The translations under genes were made by a program, and so were the position numbers. Under the pieces are notes generated by a model. It saw only the letters and a list, made by a program, of their open reading frames with translations. It made no database searches and was not told where the DNA came from. A stretch of 8,319 nt of DNA from Treponema sp. (GTDB taxonomy: Bacteria; Spirochaetota; Spirochaetia; Treponematales; Breznakiellaceae), in the NCBI GenBank assembly GCA_031266635.1, contig JAISAN010000045.1:1-8319 (forward strand). The letters run 5' to 3'. Of this stretch, positions 1-7,376 are shown one piece after another; positions within the stretch are counted from its first letter, which is position 1, and each line of letters opens with the position of its first letter.

Positions 1-170
1 GCCATTTCAGTCCCGTAATGCTGTTCCAGAATATCCCGCAGGGCAAACTGAAAAAGCCGGTATGTTTCAATACGGGTAGAGGGGCCCAAATGCGGACGGG
101 CAACCTGCATATCCGCACCAACTGTTTCATCCCAGGAAAATTGGTATTTTCTTGTACTTTTTTTGACCAT
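1..170 (-). CDS. Probable V4R-domain (4-vinyl reductase-like) protein, N-terminal part only
   Basis: The first 56 codons of a minus-strand gene; the rest lies beyond the left edge. The start is well supported: ATG at 170-168 has an AGGAGG Shine-Dalgarno 8 nt upstream (179-184). The visible peptide starts MVKKSTRKYQFSWDE and continues with a segment reading ARPHLGPSTRIETYRLFQF, then an amphipathic helix ending LEQHYGTEMA. The pattern 'RPxLG..., xYRLxQFxLRDxLExxYG' resembles, from memory, the N-terminus of V4R (vinyl-4-reductase) small-ligand-binding proteins, whose second half normally holds an acidic and Cys-containing hydrocarbon-binding fold. That half is not visible. No signal peptide is seen, so a cytoplasmic protein is likely. 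The gene is transcribed divergently from dnaE. The coding call is strong; the family call is moderate and rests on one short segment. Confidence 0.6.
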   Translation of the reverse strand, partial: MVKKSTRKYQFSWDETVGADMQVARPHLGPSTRIETYRLFQFALRDILEQHYGTEM

Positions 171-178
171 ATTTTAGC

Positions 179-184
179 CCTCCT
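179..184 (-). promoter_or_regulatory. Ribosome binding site of the minus-strand V4R-like gene
   Basis: Read on the minus strand this is AGGAGG, a full Shine-Dalgarno core, 8 nt before the ATG at 170-168. It fixes the start of the truncated gene. It contrasts with dnaE on the other side of the intergenic region, which has no comparable site. Confidence 0.8.
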
Positions 185-203
185 ATACCGGCCCTGAAAC
201 AAA

Positions 204-225
204 CCGGGTTCCGGACAAAACCCGG
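204..225. repeat. Short inverted repeat in the divergent intergenic region
   Basis: CCGGGTT (204-210) and AACCCGG (219-225) form a perfect 7-bp stem around an 8-nt loop. It lies between the AT-rich promoter candidate near 250 and the V4R-like start codon, so it would be in the 5' leader of the minus-strand mRNA. It has no T-tract and is not a terminator. It could be an operator or a leader hairpin; nothing else in the sequence decides. Confidence 0.4.
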
Positions 226-249
226 CGCCAATCTCAAAACCGCCTCTAT

Positions 250-276
250 ATTATAATATAAACAAAATCCTGTGAA
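250..276 (-). promoter_or_regulatory. Candidate promoter for the minus-strand V4R-like gene
   Basis: On the minus strand TTCACA (276-271, 5 of 6 to the -35 consensus) is followed by an AT-rich block containing TATAAT (255-250) with a 15-bp spacer; an overlapping TAATAT gives 17 bp. This AT-rich block is the only one in an otherwise GC-rich 160-bp intergenic region, so a promoter here is reasonable. The choice of exact -10 is uncertain. Confidence 0.4.
252..257 (+). promoter_or_regulatory. Candidate -10 box for the dnaE operon
   Basis: A perfect TATAAT on the plus strand inside a near-palindromic AT-rich block. No good -35 is found at 16-18 bp upstream (the hexamer at 229-234 is CAATCT). If used, it would give a 5' leader of about 68 nt before the dnaE ATG at 332. 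The same block is read in the opposite direction for the divergent gene, so the two promoters would overlap and compete. Confidence 0.35.
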
Positions 277-331
277 CTGCCGGGCAGGCAGGCCTTGCGA
301 GGCGGGGGCTTCCCGGATATACTCACGGTAC

Positions 332-3300
332 ATGACCGATTTTGTCCACCTCCACGTCCATTCCGATTATTCCCTTCTGGACGGCGCCGCCTCGGTGAAA
401 GACCTGGCGAAAAGGGCCCGAACCCTGGGGATGAAACACCTGGCCATTACCGACCACGGGAATATGTTCGGGATCATCGACTTTATGAACGCCTGCCTGG
501 GGGACAAGGATCATCCCGAAGAGTACCCCATCCATCCTATTATCGGCAACGAATTCTACATGGCCCCCCATTCCCGGCTTGAGAAAAGCGGCGCCGAAAC
601 GGGGAACAAATACTACCACCTGATCCTTCTGGCCGCCACGCTGGAGGGGTATCAGAACCTCCTCAAGCTCTCCTCCTTTGCCTATACCGAGGGGTTTTAT
701 TACAAGCCCCGGATTGACGAGGAACTGCTGGTCCAATACCACCGGGGGCTCATCGGCCTTTCCGCCTGCGTGGCAGGGGAAATTCCCAGCCTCATCCTGG
801 AAGGGAAAATCGAGGCGGCGGAAAAACGGGCCCGGTGGTTCCGGGACCTCCTGGGGGACGACAACTTTTATCTGGAACTCCAGGATCACGGCCTCCGGGA
901 GCAAAAAGAGGCGAACCGGGTTCTTTTGGAATTGTCCAAACGGACCGGCATTCCCCTGGCGGCCACCAACGATATTCACTACCTGGAGCGGGAAGACGCG
1001 ATGGCCCAGGACATTCTCCTCTGCGTCGCTACCAACAAAAAACGGACCGATGTAAAACGGCTGCGTTTTGAAGGTTCCGAGTTCTACTTCAAATCCGGGG
1101 ACGAAATGGCCGCCCTCTTCCCTGACTGCCCGGAGGCGATTGCCAATACGGTCCGTATAGCCGAGCGGTGCCTGATGGAAATACCGGTAGTGAAAACCAA
1201 AGACCTGCCCCAGTATCTTCCCGAATTCGAGATCCCCGAAGGTTTCGCCGGCGCCGCGGCCTATCTCCGCCACCTGACCCTGGAGGGGCTGGAAAAGCGG
1301 TATCCGGGCCTTCCCGGCGGCGTAAAGGAACGGGCGGAGTATGAACTGGGCGTGATCATCGAGATGAATTTTACCGGTTACTTCCTCATTGTGGCGGATT
1401 TTATCAACTGGGCCAAAGAACGGGGCATTTCGGTGGGGCCCGGCAGGGGTTCCGGCGCGGGTTCCATTGTGGCCTACGCCCTGCGGATCACCGATATTGA
1501 TCCCCTCAAATATAATCTCCTCTTTGAACGGTTCCTCAATCCTGAACGGATCTCCATGCCCGACTTCGACGTGGACTTCTGTAATGAACGCCGGGAAGAG
1601 GTGATCAAATATGTAACCGGAAAATACGGCGAAAACCGGGTGGGGCAGATCATCACCTTTGGAACCCTCAAGGCCAAGGCGGTGATCAAGGATGTGGCCA
1701 GGGCCCTGGATATTCCCCTGGCGGATTCCACCATGATCGCCGACCTTATTCCCCCCCCGGAGGAACCCGCCAAACCCATGACCCTGAAGCGGGCTTTTGA
1801 GATGGAGCCCAAACTCCGGGAACTGGAGCAAAAGGAAGAGTACCGGGAACTGTTTGCCCTGGCCCGGAAGCTGGAGGGGAAAAAACGCCACGCCAGCATC
1901 CACGCCGCGGGGGTGGTGATCGGCAAGACCAACCTGACCGACTATGTGCCCCTCTACCGGGACCCCAGGAATGGGGGCATATCCACCCAGTTCAGCATGG
2001 GCTTTCTGGAGGAACGGGGGCTGGTAAAAATGGACTTTCTGGGCTTAAAGACCCTGGACCTTATCGGCCATACGGAAGACCTGATCCGCCAGAAGGGCGG
2101 GGACTACGCCAAGTTCAGCATCGAGGATATTGACGAACAGGACAAAGCGGCCTTCGCCATGCTGGGGGAAGGGAAAAGCGAGTGTATCTTCCAGTTTGAA
2201 TCCGAGGGGATGCAGAACGTCCTGAAACAGGCGAAGCCCAACAGCATCGGCGAGCTTACCGCCCTGACCAGCCTCTACCGGCCGGGACCCATGCAGTATA
2301 TCCCCCAGTTTATCCAATCCAAATGGGGCCGTCAGAAGATCGCCTACCCCGACCCCTGCCTGGAGGACATTCTCAAGGAAACCTACGGCGTTATTGTGTA
2401 CCAGGAACAGGTTATGCAGGTGGCCCAGCGGATCGCCGGGTACACGCCGGGACAGGCGGATATGCTCCGCCGGGCCATGGGAAAAAAGAAGCCGGAGATC
2501 ATCGCCAAAGAAAAAGGGCCCTTTATCGCCGGGGCACTGAAACAGGGTTTTTCGGAAGCCGACGCGGACCGGATTTACGAGATCCTGGCCCCCTTTGCCG
2601 GGTACGGCTTTAACAAGAGCCACGCCGCCGCCTATTCGATTCTGTCATTCAGGACCGCCTGGCTCAAGGCCCATTTCCCCGAGGAATTTATGGCGGCGAA
2701 CCTCTCCAACGAAATAAACAGTACCGACAAGGAAAAACTCCCCGAATATATTGATGTGACCAAGCGGATGGGTATTCCCCTGGATCCCCCGGACATCAAC
2801 CGCTCAGGCCGCCTTTTTACCGTTGTGGAAGGCCGGATCGTCTACGGCCTTAAAGCCATCAAGGGTATCGGGGACAGGCCCGCGGAGGAAATTGTGGCCT
2901 GCCGGAAAACCGGCCCCTACCGGGACTTTATTGATTTCCTTAACCGGGTGGACATCAAGACGGTGGGGAAAAAAGTGATAGAACTCCTCATCCAGACCGG
3001 GGCCTTCGATCAGTTTGACGGCGCGGGCCAGAACCGGGATATTCTGGCGGGAAACCTGGAAGCGGCGGTGAATTACGTCCAGAACATCAAGGAAGACAAA
3101 AAAAACGGCCAGTCCCTGTTTGGCGATACGGAGGAAAAGGAATACCCCGATTTTGTGTTCAAGGATTTTCCCAAAATCAGCCGGGACCAGTGGCTGGAAC
3201 TGGAAAAGGAACTTTTGGGCTACTACGCTTCGGGCCACCCCATGGACGAGCACCGGGATACCTGGAAATACGCGGCGGACCTGGATCTATCCCAACTGGA

Positions 3301-3919
3301 CAAGGCGGACAAAACCCCGGACGGAACCTATACTGTGGTGGGAATCCTCAAAACCCTGCGGACCCACCGGGACAAAAAGGGAAACGAAATGGCCTTTGGA
3401 ACCCTGCAGGATTACCGGGGAGAAATCGACCTGGTGTTTTTTGCCTCCACCTGGGAGGGCTGTAAAGAGAAAGTACAAATTGATGAAATAATCGCCCTCA
3501 AGGGCAGGATAGACCGGACCGGGGATTCCCAAAAGCGGAGCAAACCCAGCCTGAAAGTTTCCAGTATCCCGGATCTGAACCGGCTGGCAAAAACCGCGGC
3601 CCGGACCGCGGCCTCCGCCTCGGCGCAAAGCCCTGCGTCCCCCCCCTCAAGCCCGGCAGCGGTGGAAAAACCCCGGCCGGCCATCCACATCAGGCTGGAC
3701 CGGGACGCCGCGGAACAGGAAGAACGGCTTTATCCGCTGCGGGACTACCTGGCGGGAAACCCCGGCTCCTGTTCGGTCTACATCCATATTCCCCTCTCCC
3801 GGGGCGAAACGGTGATCCGTACCATCACCCAAACCGGGGGCCTGTCCTATTCCGGCGGCGATCTGGCCCACTGCGCCGGGGTTGCGGAGGTCTGGGAGGA
3901 ACATTCCGATGGCGGATGA
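332..3919 (+). CDS. dnaE: DNA polymerase III subunit alpha (DnaE), with apparently intact PHP domain
   Basis: Catalytic alpha subunit of the replicative DNA polymerase III holoenzyme, 1195 aa, close to the usual DnaE1 length. The ATG at 332 is chosen because the protein then opens MTDFVHLHVHSDYS, the standard DnaE beginning; an in-frame GTG at 272 would add 20 atypical residues, and neither start has a good Shine-Dalgarno. The PHP domain (about 3-220) keeps what look like all nine metal ligands: H8, H10, D17, H42, E74, H96, C146, D214, H216. The palm motif PDFDVDF (410-416) gives catalytic D413 and D415, and D568 in KMDFLGL is the third Asp, with spacing as in E. coli D401/D403/D555. A helix-hairpin-helix lies near 842-870, a beta-clamp-binding motif QSLFG at 927-931, and an OB fold at about 1000-1070. 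An Ala/Ser/Pro-rich linker (about 1088-1110) precedes a C-terminal domain that probably contacts the clamp loader. The end overlaps the next ORF by 11 nt. Very secure. Confidence 0.97.
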   Translation: MTDFVHLHVHSDYSLLDGAASVKDLAKRARTLGMKHLAITDHGNMFGIIDFMNACLGDKDHPEEYPIHPIIGNEFYMAPHSRLEKSGAETGNKYYHLILLAATLEGYQNLLKLSSFAYTEGFYYKPRIDEELLVQYHRGLIGLSACVAGEIPSLILEGKIEAAEKRARWFRDLLGDDNFYLELQDHGLREQKEANRVLLELSKRTGIPLAATNDIHYLEREDAMAQDILLCVATNKKRTDVKRLRFEGSEFYFKSGDEMAALFPDCPEAIANTVRIAERCLMEIPVVKTKDLPQYLPEFEIPEGFAGAAAYLRHLTLEGLEKRYPGLPGGVKERAEYELGVIIEMNFTGYFLIVADFINWAKERGISVGPGRGSGAGSIVAYALRITDIDPLKYNLLFERFLNPERISMPDFDVDFCNERREEVIKYVTGKYGENRVGQIITFGTLKAKAVIKDVARALDIPLADSTMIADLIPPPEEPAKPMTLKRAFEMEPKLRELEQKEEYRELFALARKLEGKKRHASIHAAGVVIGKTNLTDYVPLYRDPRNGGISTQFSMGFLEERGLVKMDFLGLKTLDLIGHTEDLIRQKGGDYAKFSIEDIDEQDKAAFAMLGEGKSECIFQFESEGMQNVLKQAKPNSIGELTALTSLYRPGPMQYIPQFIQSKWGRQKIAYPDPCLEDILKETYGVIVYQEQVMQVAQRIAGYTPGQADMLRRAMGKKKPEIIAKEKGPFIAGALKQGFSEADADRIYEILAPFAGYGFNKSHAAAYSILSFRTAWLKAHFPEEFMAANLSNEINSTDKEKLPEYIDVTKRMGIPLDPPDINRSGRLFTVVEGRIVYGLKAIKGIGDRPAEEIVACRKTGPYRDFIDFLNRVDIKTVGKKVIELLIQTGAFDQFDGAGQNRDILAGNLEAAVNYVQNIKEDKKNGQSLFGDTEEKEYPDFVFKDFPKISRDQWLELEKELLGYYASGHPMDEHRDTWKYAADLDLSQLDKADKTPDGTYTVVGILKTLRTHRDKKGNEMAFGTLQDYRGEIDLVFFASTWEGCKEKVQIDEIIALKGRIDRTGDSQKRSKPSLKVSSIPDLNRLAKTAARTAASASAQSPASPPSSPAAVEKPRPAIHIRLDRDAAEQEERLYPLRDYLAGNPGSCSVYIHIPLSRGETVIRTITQTGGLSYSGGDLAHCAGVAEVWEEHSDGG

Positions 3920-3992
3920 AATTTTTTGTATGATTGGCGGAAAATTCGCCGTCAACCCGGCGGCGGAGCTTCTGATCAAACTCCCTGTTTAG
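3909..3992 (+). CDS. 27-aa leader ORF between dnaE and recG, in frame with recG
   Basis: ATG at 3909 overlaps the end of dnaE by 11 nt and has a strong Shine-Dalgarno (GGGAGGA, 3894-3900) 8 nt upstream. It encodes 27 residues starting MADEIFCMIGGKFAV and ending ELLIKLPV, then a TAG at 3990-3992 that directly abuts the recG ATG. The ORF is in the same frame as recG, so one stop codon separates them. recG has no Shine-Dalgarno in the usual window of its own, so the likely role is translational coupling: ribosomes load here, terminate at TAG and reinitiate at the adjoining ATG. Other readings are a genuine small protein, or a recG N-terminal extension interrupted by a nonsense mutation. No family is recognised. 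Confidence 0.5.
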   Translation: MADEIFCMIGGKFAVNPAAELLIKLPV

Positions 3993-6212
3993 ATGTTTCT
4001 CCGGGAACTGGGCGGGCCGGTAAGTGATGTCCGGGGGGCGGGCCCCGCGGCGGTCCGCGCCCTTGCGGGGGCGGGAATACGCAGCGTGGCGGCCCTTCTC
4101 TGCCATTATCCCCGGACATGGGAAGACCGGAGCCGCCTGACGCCCATCGGGGAATTCCGCCGGGCCCCGGTAAACACCCTGATCCGGGTTATCGCTCACG
4201 ACTGGATAGGCTTTGGCCGCATGAGGACCCTGAAGGTCCACATTGAAGATGAAAGCGGCCGGGCGGTTCTGGTTTGCTTCAACCGCCCCTTTCTGGAAAA
4301 ACAGCTAATTGCCGGGAACCGCTACCGCCTTTGGGGCCGCTTTGTTTACAAGTACGGCGAAATCCAGTCCTCCAGCTTTGACTTTGAAGCGCTGGACGGC
4401 AGTGATCCGGCGGCGGCTGAAACCGGCGGCCCGCCGTTCCGGGCGGGGACGGCCGGCCGCTTTGGCCGGATTCTGCCCATTTACCCCCTGAGCGGCGGCC
4501 TGAAACAGGCCTGGCTCCGGCGGCTTACCGGCGCGGCGCTGGAGCAGTACGCGCAAGCCCTGGATGACGAACTCCCCCCGGAAATCATCCGGCGGGAGGG
4601 GCTTTTCCCCAAAGCCCAGGCGCTCCGGTTTATCCATTTCCCCCCCGCTATGGCCGATCTGGACAGGGCCCGGAAAACTCTTATTCAGGAGGAACTATTT
4701 TACCTGGAGGTGATAGTCGGCAGGCGGGCGCTGGAACGGAAAAAAAACGTGTCAGGGTTCCAGCCGCCCCAATCCGCCGCTTCCCGTTCCGCCGCAAGCT
4801 CCCTGCAGGCCCGCCTTCTGGAACGGCTGCCCTTCAGCCTTACCCCCGGTCAAACCGAGGCGGCGGCGGAGATTAGCCGGGACATGGACAGCCCCTACCC
4901 TATGGCGCGGCTCCTCCAGGGGGACGTGGGTTCCGGGAAAACCCTGGTAGCTTTCCTCGCGGCCCTGCGGGCGGTGGACCACGACTCGGAGGACCGCGGC
5001 TCGGAGCCGCTCCGCGGCCAGGCGGCGATCATGGCCCCCACGGAACTTCTGGCCCGGCAGCATGCGGAAAACGCCGCCCGGCTTCTTGAACCCCTGGGGA
5101 TACGGCCCTGTTTTCTCACAGGAAACATCCGGGCCGCGGGCCGGAAGGCGCTGCTGAAAAACCTGGCTGCGGGGGACATTGACATTGTTATCGGAACCCA
5201 TGCCCTCTTTTCCCGGGATGTGGTTTATAACAATCTGCGGCTTGTGGTGGTGGACGAACAGCACCGCTTTGGGGTTACCCAGCGTTCCCTGATTATGGCA
5301 AAGGGCCAGTCTTCAAGAGTGTCCCCCGGGACACCGGATCTCCTGATGATGAGCGCAACGCCTATTCCCCGAACCCTGGCCCTCACGGTGTTCGGCGATT
5401 TGGACGTGTCGGTGATCCGGGATATGCCCCCCGGCAGAAAGCCGGTGAAGACCCATCTGGCCCGGGAATCCAACGAAGGAAAGGTCTACGATTTTGTGCG
5501 GAAAGAACTGGCCGCCGGACACCAGGCCTATTTTGTCTACCCCCTCATTGGCGATACGGAAGACGAAGCGCCGGAAGAGGCGGGTCTTTCCCGGGAACAC
5601 GGCGCCGGCGGTCTCAAGGACGCGGTCTCTATGGCGGATCGGCTTTCCCGGCAGATTTTCCCCCGGTCCCCCACCGCCCTGATCCACTCAAAGGTAGAGG
5701 AAACGGAAAAGCAGCGGATCATGGAGGCCTTTCGCCGGGGGGACATCAAAATTCTCGCGGCCACCAGCGTAGTGGAAGTGGGAGTGGACGTACCCAACGC
5801 TACCTGCATGGTGGTGGAACACGCGGAACGCTTTGGCCTTTCGGCCCTGCACCAGCTCCGGGGCCGGGTGGGCCGGGGCCAGGATCAGGCATACTGTTTT
5901 CTGATATATTCCGGCGATCTTACCGAAGACGGTAAAACCCGGCTCAAGGTAATGCTGGAACATTCGGACGGCTTTGTCATTGCCGAAGAAGACCTGAAAC
6001 TCCGGGGCCCCGGCCAAATTGCGGGGATTGAACAGTCCGGCTACCTCAGCCTGGGGATTGCCGATCCCGTCCGGGACGCGGCGGCGCTTGCCCAGGCCCG
6101 GAACGACGCCTTCGCCATTCTGGAACAGGACCCCGGCCTGCTCCTCCCGGAACACCGCCGCATAGCGGAGGTTCTGGAAAAAGCGCCGCCCTTTTCCGCG
6201 ACGGAGTTTTAA
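3993..6212 (+). CDS. recG: ATP-dependent DNA helicase RecG
   Basis: Double-stranded-DNA translocase that remodels stalled replication forks and branched recombination intermediates; 739 aa, slightly longer than the roughly 690 of E. coli RecG. An N-terminal helical region (about 14-46, with HYPRTWED matching the family's HxPRRYED) precedes the OB-fold wedge (about 60-132). Helicase motifs follow in order: Walker A GDVGSGKT (310-317), Ia MAPTE (347-351), Walker B DEQH (421-424), III MSATPIPRTL from 453, V TSVVEVGVDVP (591-601), VI HQLRGRVGRG (620-629). A RecG-type tail follows (RGPGQIAGIEQSG, where many families have GEFLGTRQSG). Extra length lies in a loop before motif Ia and in an acidic insert after GDTEDEAPEE. 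It starts immediately after the leader ORF stop and shares an operon with dnaE, linking replication with fork rescue. Very secure. Confidence 0.96.
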   Translation: MFLRELGGPVSDVRGAGPAAVRALAGAGIRSVAALLCHYPRTWEDRSRLTPIGEFRRAPVNTLIRVIAHDWIGFGRMRTLKVHIEDESGRAVLVCFNRPFLEKQLIAGNRYRLWGRFVYKYGEIQSSSFDFEALDGSDPAAAETGGPPFRAGTAGRFGRILPIYPLSGGLKQAWLRRLTGAALEQYAQALDDELPPEIIRREGLFPKAQALRFIHFPPAMADLDRARKTLIQEELFYLEVIVGRRALERKKNVSGFQPPQSAASRSAASSLQARLLERLPFSLTPGQTEAAAEISRDMDSPYPMARLLQGDVGSGKTLVAFLAALRAVDHDSEDRGSEPLRGQAAIMAPTELLARQHAENAARLLEPLGIRPCFLTGNIRAAGRKALLKNLAAGDIDIVIGTHALFSRDVVYNNLRLVVVDEQHRFGVTQRSLIMAKGQSSRVSPGTPDLLMMSATPIPRTLALTVFGDLDVSVIRDMPPGRKPVKTHLARESNEGKVYDFVRKELAAGHQAYFVYPLIGDTEDEAPEEAGLSREHGAGGLKDAVSMADRLSRQIFPRSPTALIHSKVEETEKQRIMEAFRRGDIKILAATSVVEVGVDVPNATCMVVEHAERFGLSALHQLRGRVGRGQDQAYCFLIYSGDLTEDGKTRLKVMLEHSDGFVIAEEDLKLRGPGQIAGIEQSGYLSLGIADPVRDAAALAQARNDAFAILEQDPGLLLPEHRRIAEVLEKAPPFSATEF

Positions 6213-6264
6213 GCCGCCGTACGAGGCGCGGGCAACCTGGACAGGCCCTGTTGAGAAGGTCTGC

Positions 6265-6291
6265 GCGCGCGGCCTTGCGCTTCTTTTTTTT
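6265..6291 (+). terminator. Intrinsic terminator after recG
   Basis: GCGCG (6265-6269) pairs with TGCGC (6276-6280), including one G-T pair, around a 6-nt loop. TTC and an uninterrupted run of eight T (6284-6291) follow directly. A competing stem AAGGTC/GGCCTT (6256-6261 with 6271-6276) overlaps it. It lies about 50 bp past the recG stop, so it closes the dnaE-leader-recG operon and separates it from the downstream nuclease gene. Confidence 0.65.
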
Positions 6292-6369
6292 CGCGGACTA
6301 AAGCAAAATCCCTCCTCCGCCCCGTTAAAAGGGTAAACCGGGACATCGACCCCGGCAGGAGAAATTGCC

Positions 6370-7209
6370 ATGAACGTAAACCGGGAACTCAAAAACAGCG
6401 TCTTTACCACCCTCTTTAACGATGAAGACAAGGTCCGGGAACTCTACGCCGCCATCAAGGGTGTCGGCTACGACCCCAAGCTGCCGGTGGTCATCACCAC
6501 CCTCCAGGACGTGCTGTACATGAACCAGATCAACGACCTCTCCTTTACCGCGGAGGAAAAGATGGCGCTCATCGTCGAACACCAGTCCAGCCTGAACCAC
6601 AACATGCCCCTGCGAATTCTGATGTATATGTCCCGGGTGTATGAAAAGATAGTGGACCGTAAGTCCCTGTACAAGGACACCCTGGTAAAGATACCCCGGC
6701 CTGAGTTCATCGTCCTCTACAACGGCCTGGACGACACCCCGGACCGCTGGGAGGAGCGGCTGTCGCAAGCCTACATGGAAGTGGAAGGGAACCAGAAAAT
6801 TTCTCTTGACTTAGTCGTTACGGTGTATAATATTAACAAAGGCCGGAACCCGGAACTGTTAAACCGGAGCGAGAACCTGGCCGGATATGCGGAGTTTGTG
6901 GCGCGGGTGCGGGAGCATGAGAAGGCCATGCCGCGGGACCAAGCGGTAACAGAGGCGGTCCGAAGCTGCATCCGGGAAGGCATCCTGGCTGGCTTTTTGG
7001 AAGAACACGGATCGGAGGTAATGAATATGCTGTTGGAAGAATGGAATTTGGACGAGGCGAAAGAGGTCTGGCTGGAAGAAGGCATGGAAAAAGGCGTAGA
7101 AATAGGCGTGGAAAAAGACCGGAATCAGATTCTGGAACTGATAGACCAGGGCTATACGACGGAACAGCTTAAGGCAAAGCTGACCGAAGGTCTTCAGAAT
7201 CGGAGGTAG
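6370..7209 (+). CDS. Rpn-family recombination-promoting nuclease / putative transposase (PD-(D/E)XK)
   Basis: A 279-aa protein of the PD-(D/E)XK 'Rpn/putative transposase' family, DNA nucleases associated in E. coli with RecA-independent recombination. The nuclease core spans about 1-155: NDLSF with D56, then LIVEHQSS with E70 and Q72 (E-x-Q in place of the usual E-x-K), then NHNMPLRILMY (76-86), FIVLYNG (113-119) and VTVYNIN (150-156), all typical of the family. A second conserved patch, MPRDQAVTEAVRSCIREGIL (187-206), follows. The tail has the E-G-x-E-K-G-x-E-x-G pattern (about 236-249), often variable in repeat number in relatives, and a final helix. The start is supported by AGGAG (6357-6361) 8 nt upstream. 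It follows the recG terminator and no clear promoter is visible. These genes often occur in many copies in host-associated treponemes, and a paralogue remnant lies just downstream. It appears intact. Confidence 0.85.
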   Translation: MNVNRELKNSVFTTLFNDEDKVRELYAAIKGVGYDPKLPVVITTLQDVLYMNQINDLSFTAEEKMALIVEHQSSLNHNMPLRILMYMSRVYEKIVDRKSLYKDTLVKIPRPEFIVLYNGLDDTPDRWEERLSQAYMEVEGNQKISLDLVVTVYNINKGRNPELLNRSENLAGYAEFVARVREHEKAMPRDQAVTEAVRSCIREGILAGFLEEHGSEVMNMLLEEWNLDEAKEVWLEEGMEKGVEIGVEKDRNQILELIDQGYTTEQLKAKLTEGLQNRR

Positions 7210-7211
7210 CC

Positions 7212-7257
7212 GGCCATGCAGCCTAACCCGGCGGTAACGGAGGCGGTCCGGAGCTGA
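7212..7257 (+). pseudogene. Remnant of a second Rpn-family gene (14 codons)
   Basis: Positions 7212-7256 align without gaps to 6924-6968 inside the intact Rpn gene, 37 of 45 identical, with 24 of 26 matching in 7231-7256. Read from the ATG at 7216 it gives MQPNPAVTEAVRS and then TGA, against MPRDQAVTEAVRSC in the intact gene, so the original reading frame is kept up to the break. The break falls where the 260-bp direct repeat begins (7254), and the stop is made by the repeat's CTGAGG. The rest of the paralogue is not found in the window. It is a decay or recombination scar, not a functional gene. Confidence 0.65.
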
Positions 7258-7326
7258 GGATACCATCCCCATTTGTCCGCGAATGAACGCTCATTAACGC
7301 TAATGCGGCGCCTACCGGGGCGGAAT

Positions 7327-7356
7327 AAAAAAGGGCCATGCAATGCATGACCCTTT
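7327..7356 (-). terminator. Intrinsic terminator of repeat copy A
   Basis: On the minus strand AAAGGGTCATGCA and its near-perfect complement (7330-7356, 13 pairs with one G-T, practical loop of 3-5 nt) are followed by six T (7332-7327 region). It lies 20 bp after the stop of the barrel fragment. The same structure is kept unchanged in copy B, even though copy A no longer has a complete gene to terminate. Confidence 0.8.
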
Positions 7357-7376
7357 GAGCTGAAAATTAACAGGCC

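Noticed and set aside
272..331. GTG at 272 as the start of dnaE
   Set aside because: It adds 20 Cys/Arg/Gly-rich residues not seen in DnaE proteins. It has no Shine-Dalgarno and lies only about 15 nt past the -10 candidate. MTDFVHLHVH from 332 is the canonical beginning.
323..1903. Open reading frame of 526 codons on the minus strand opposite dnaE
   Set aside because: It is an antisense shadow created by GC-rich third positions in dnaE. It has no ribosome binding site, and its translation (Gly/Phe/His/Pro-rich) has no domain. The plus-strand frame is unmistakably DnaE.
6806..6831. TTGACT and TATAAT inside the Rpn gene as an internal promoter
   Set aside because: The boxes are near consensus but the spacer is only 14 bp, and the TATAAT overlaps codons of the conserved VYNIN motif, so coding constraint explains it.
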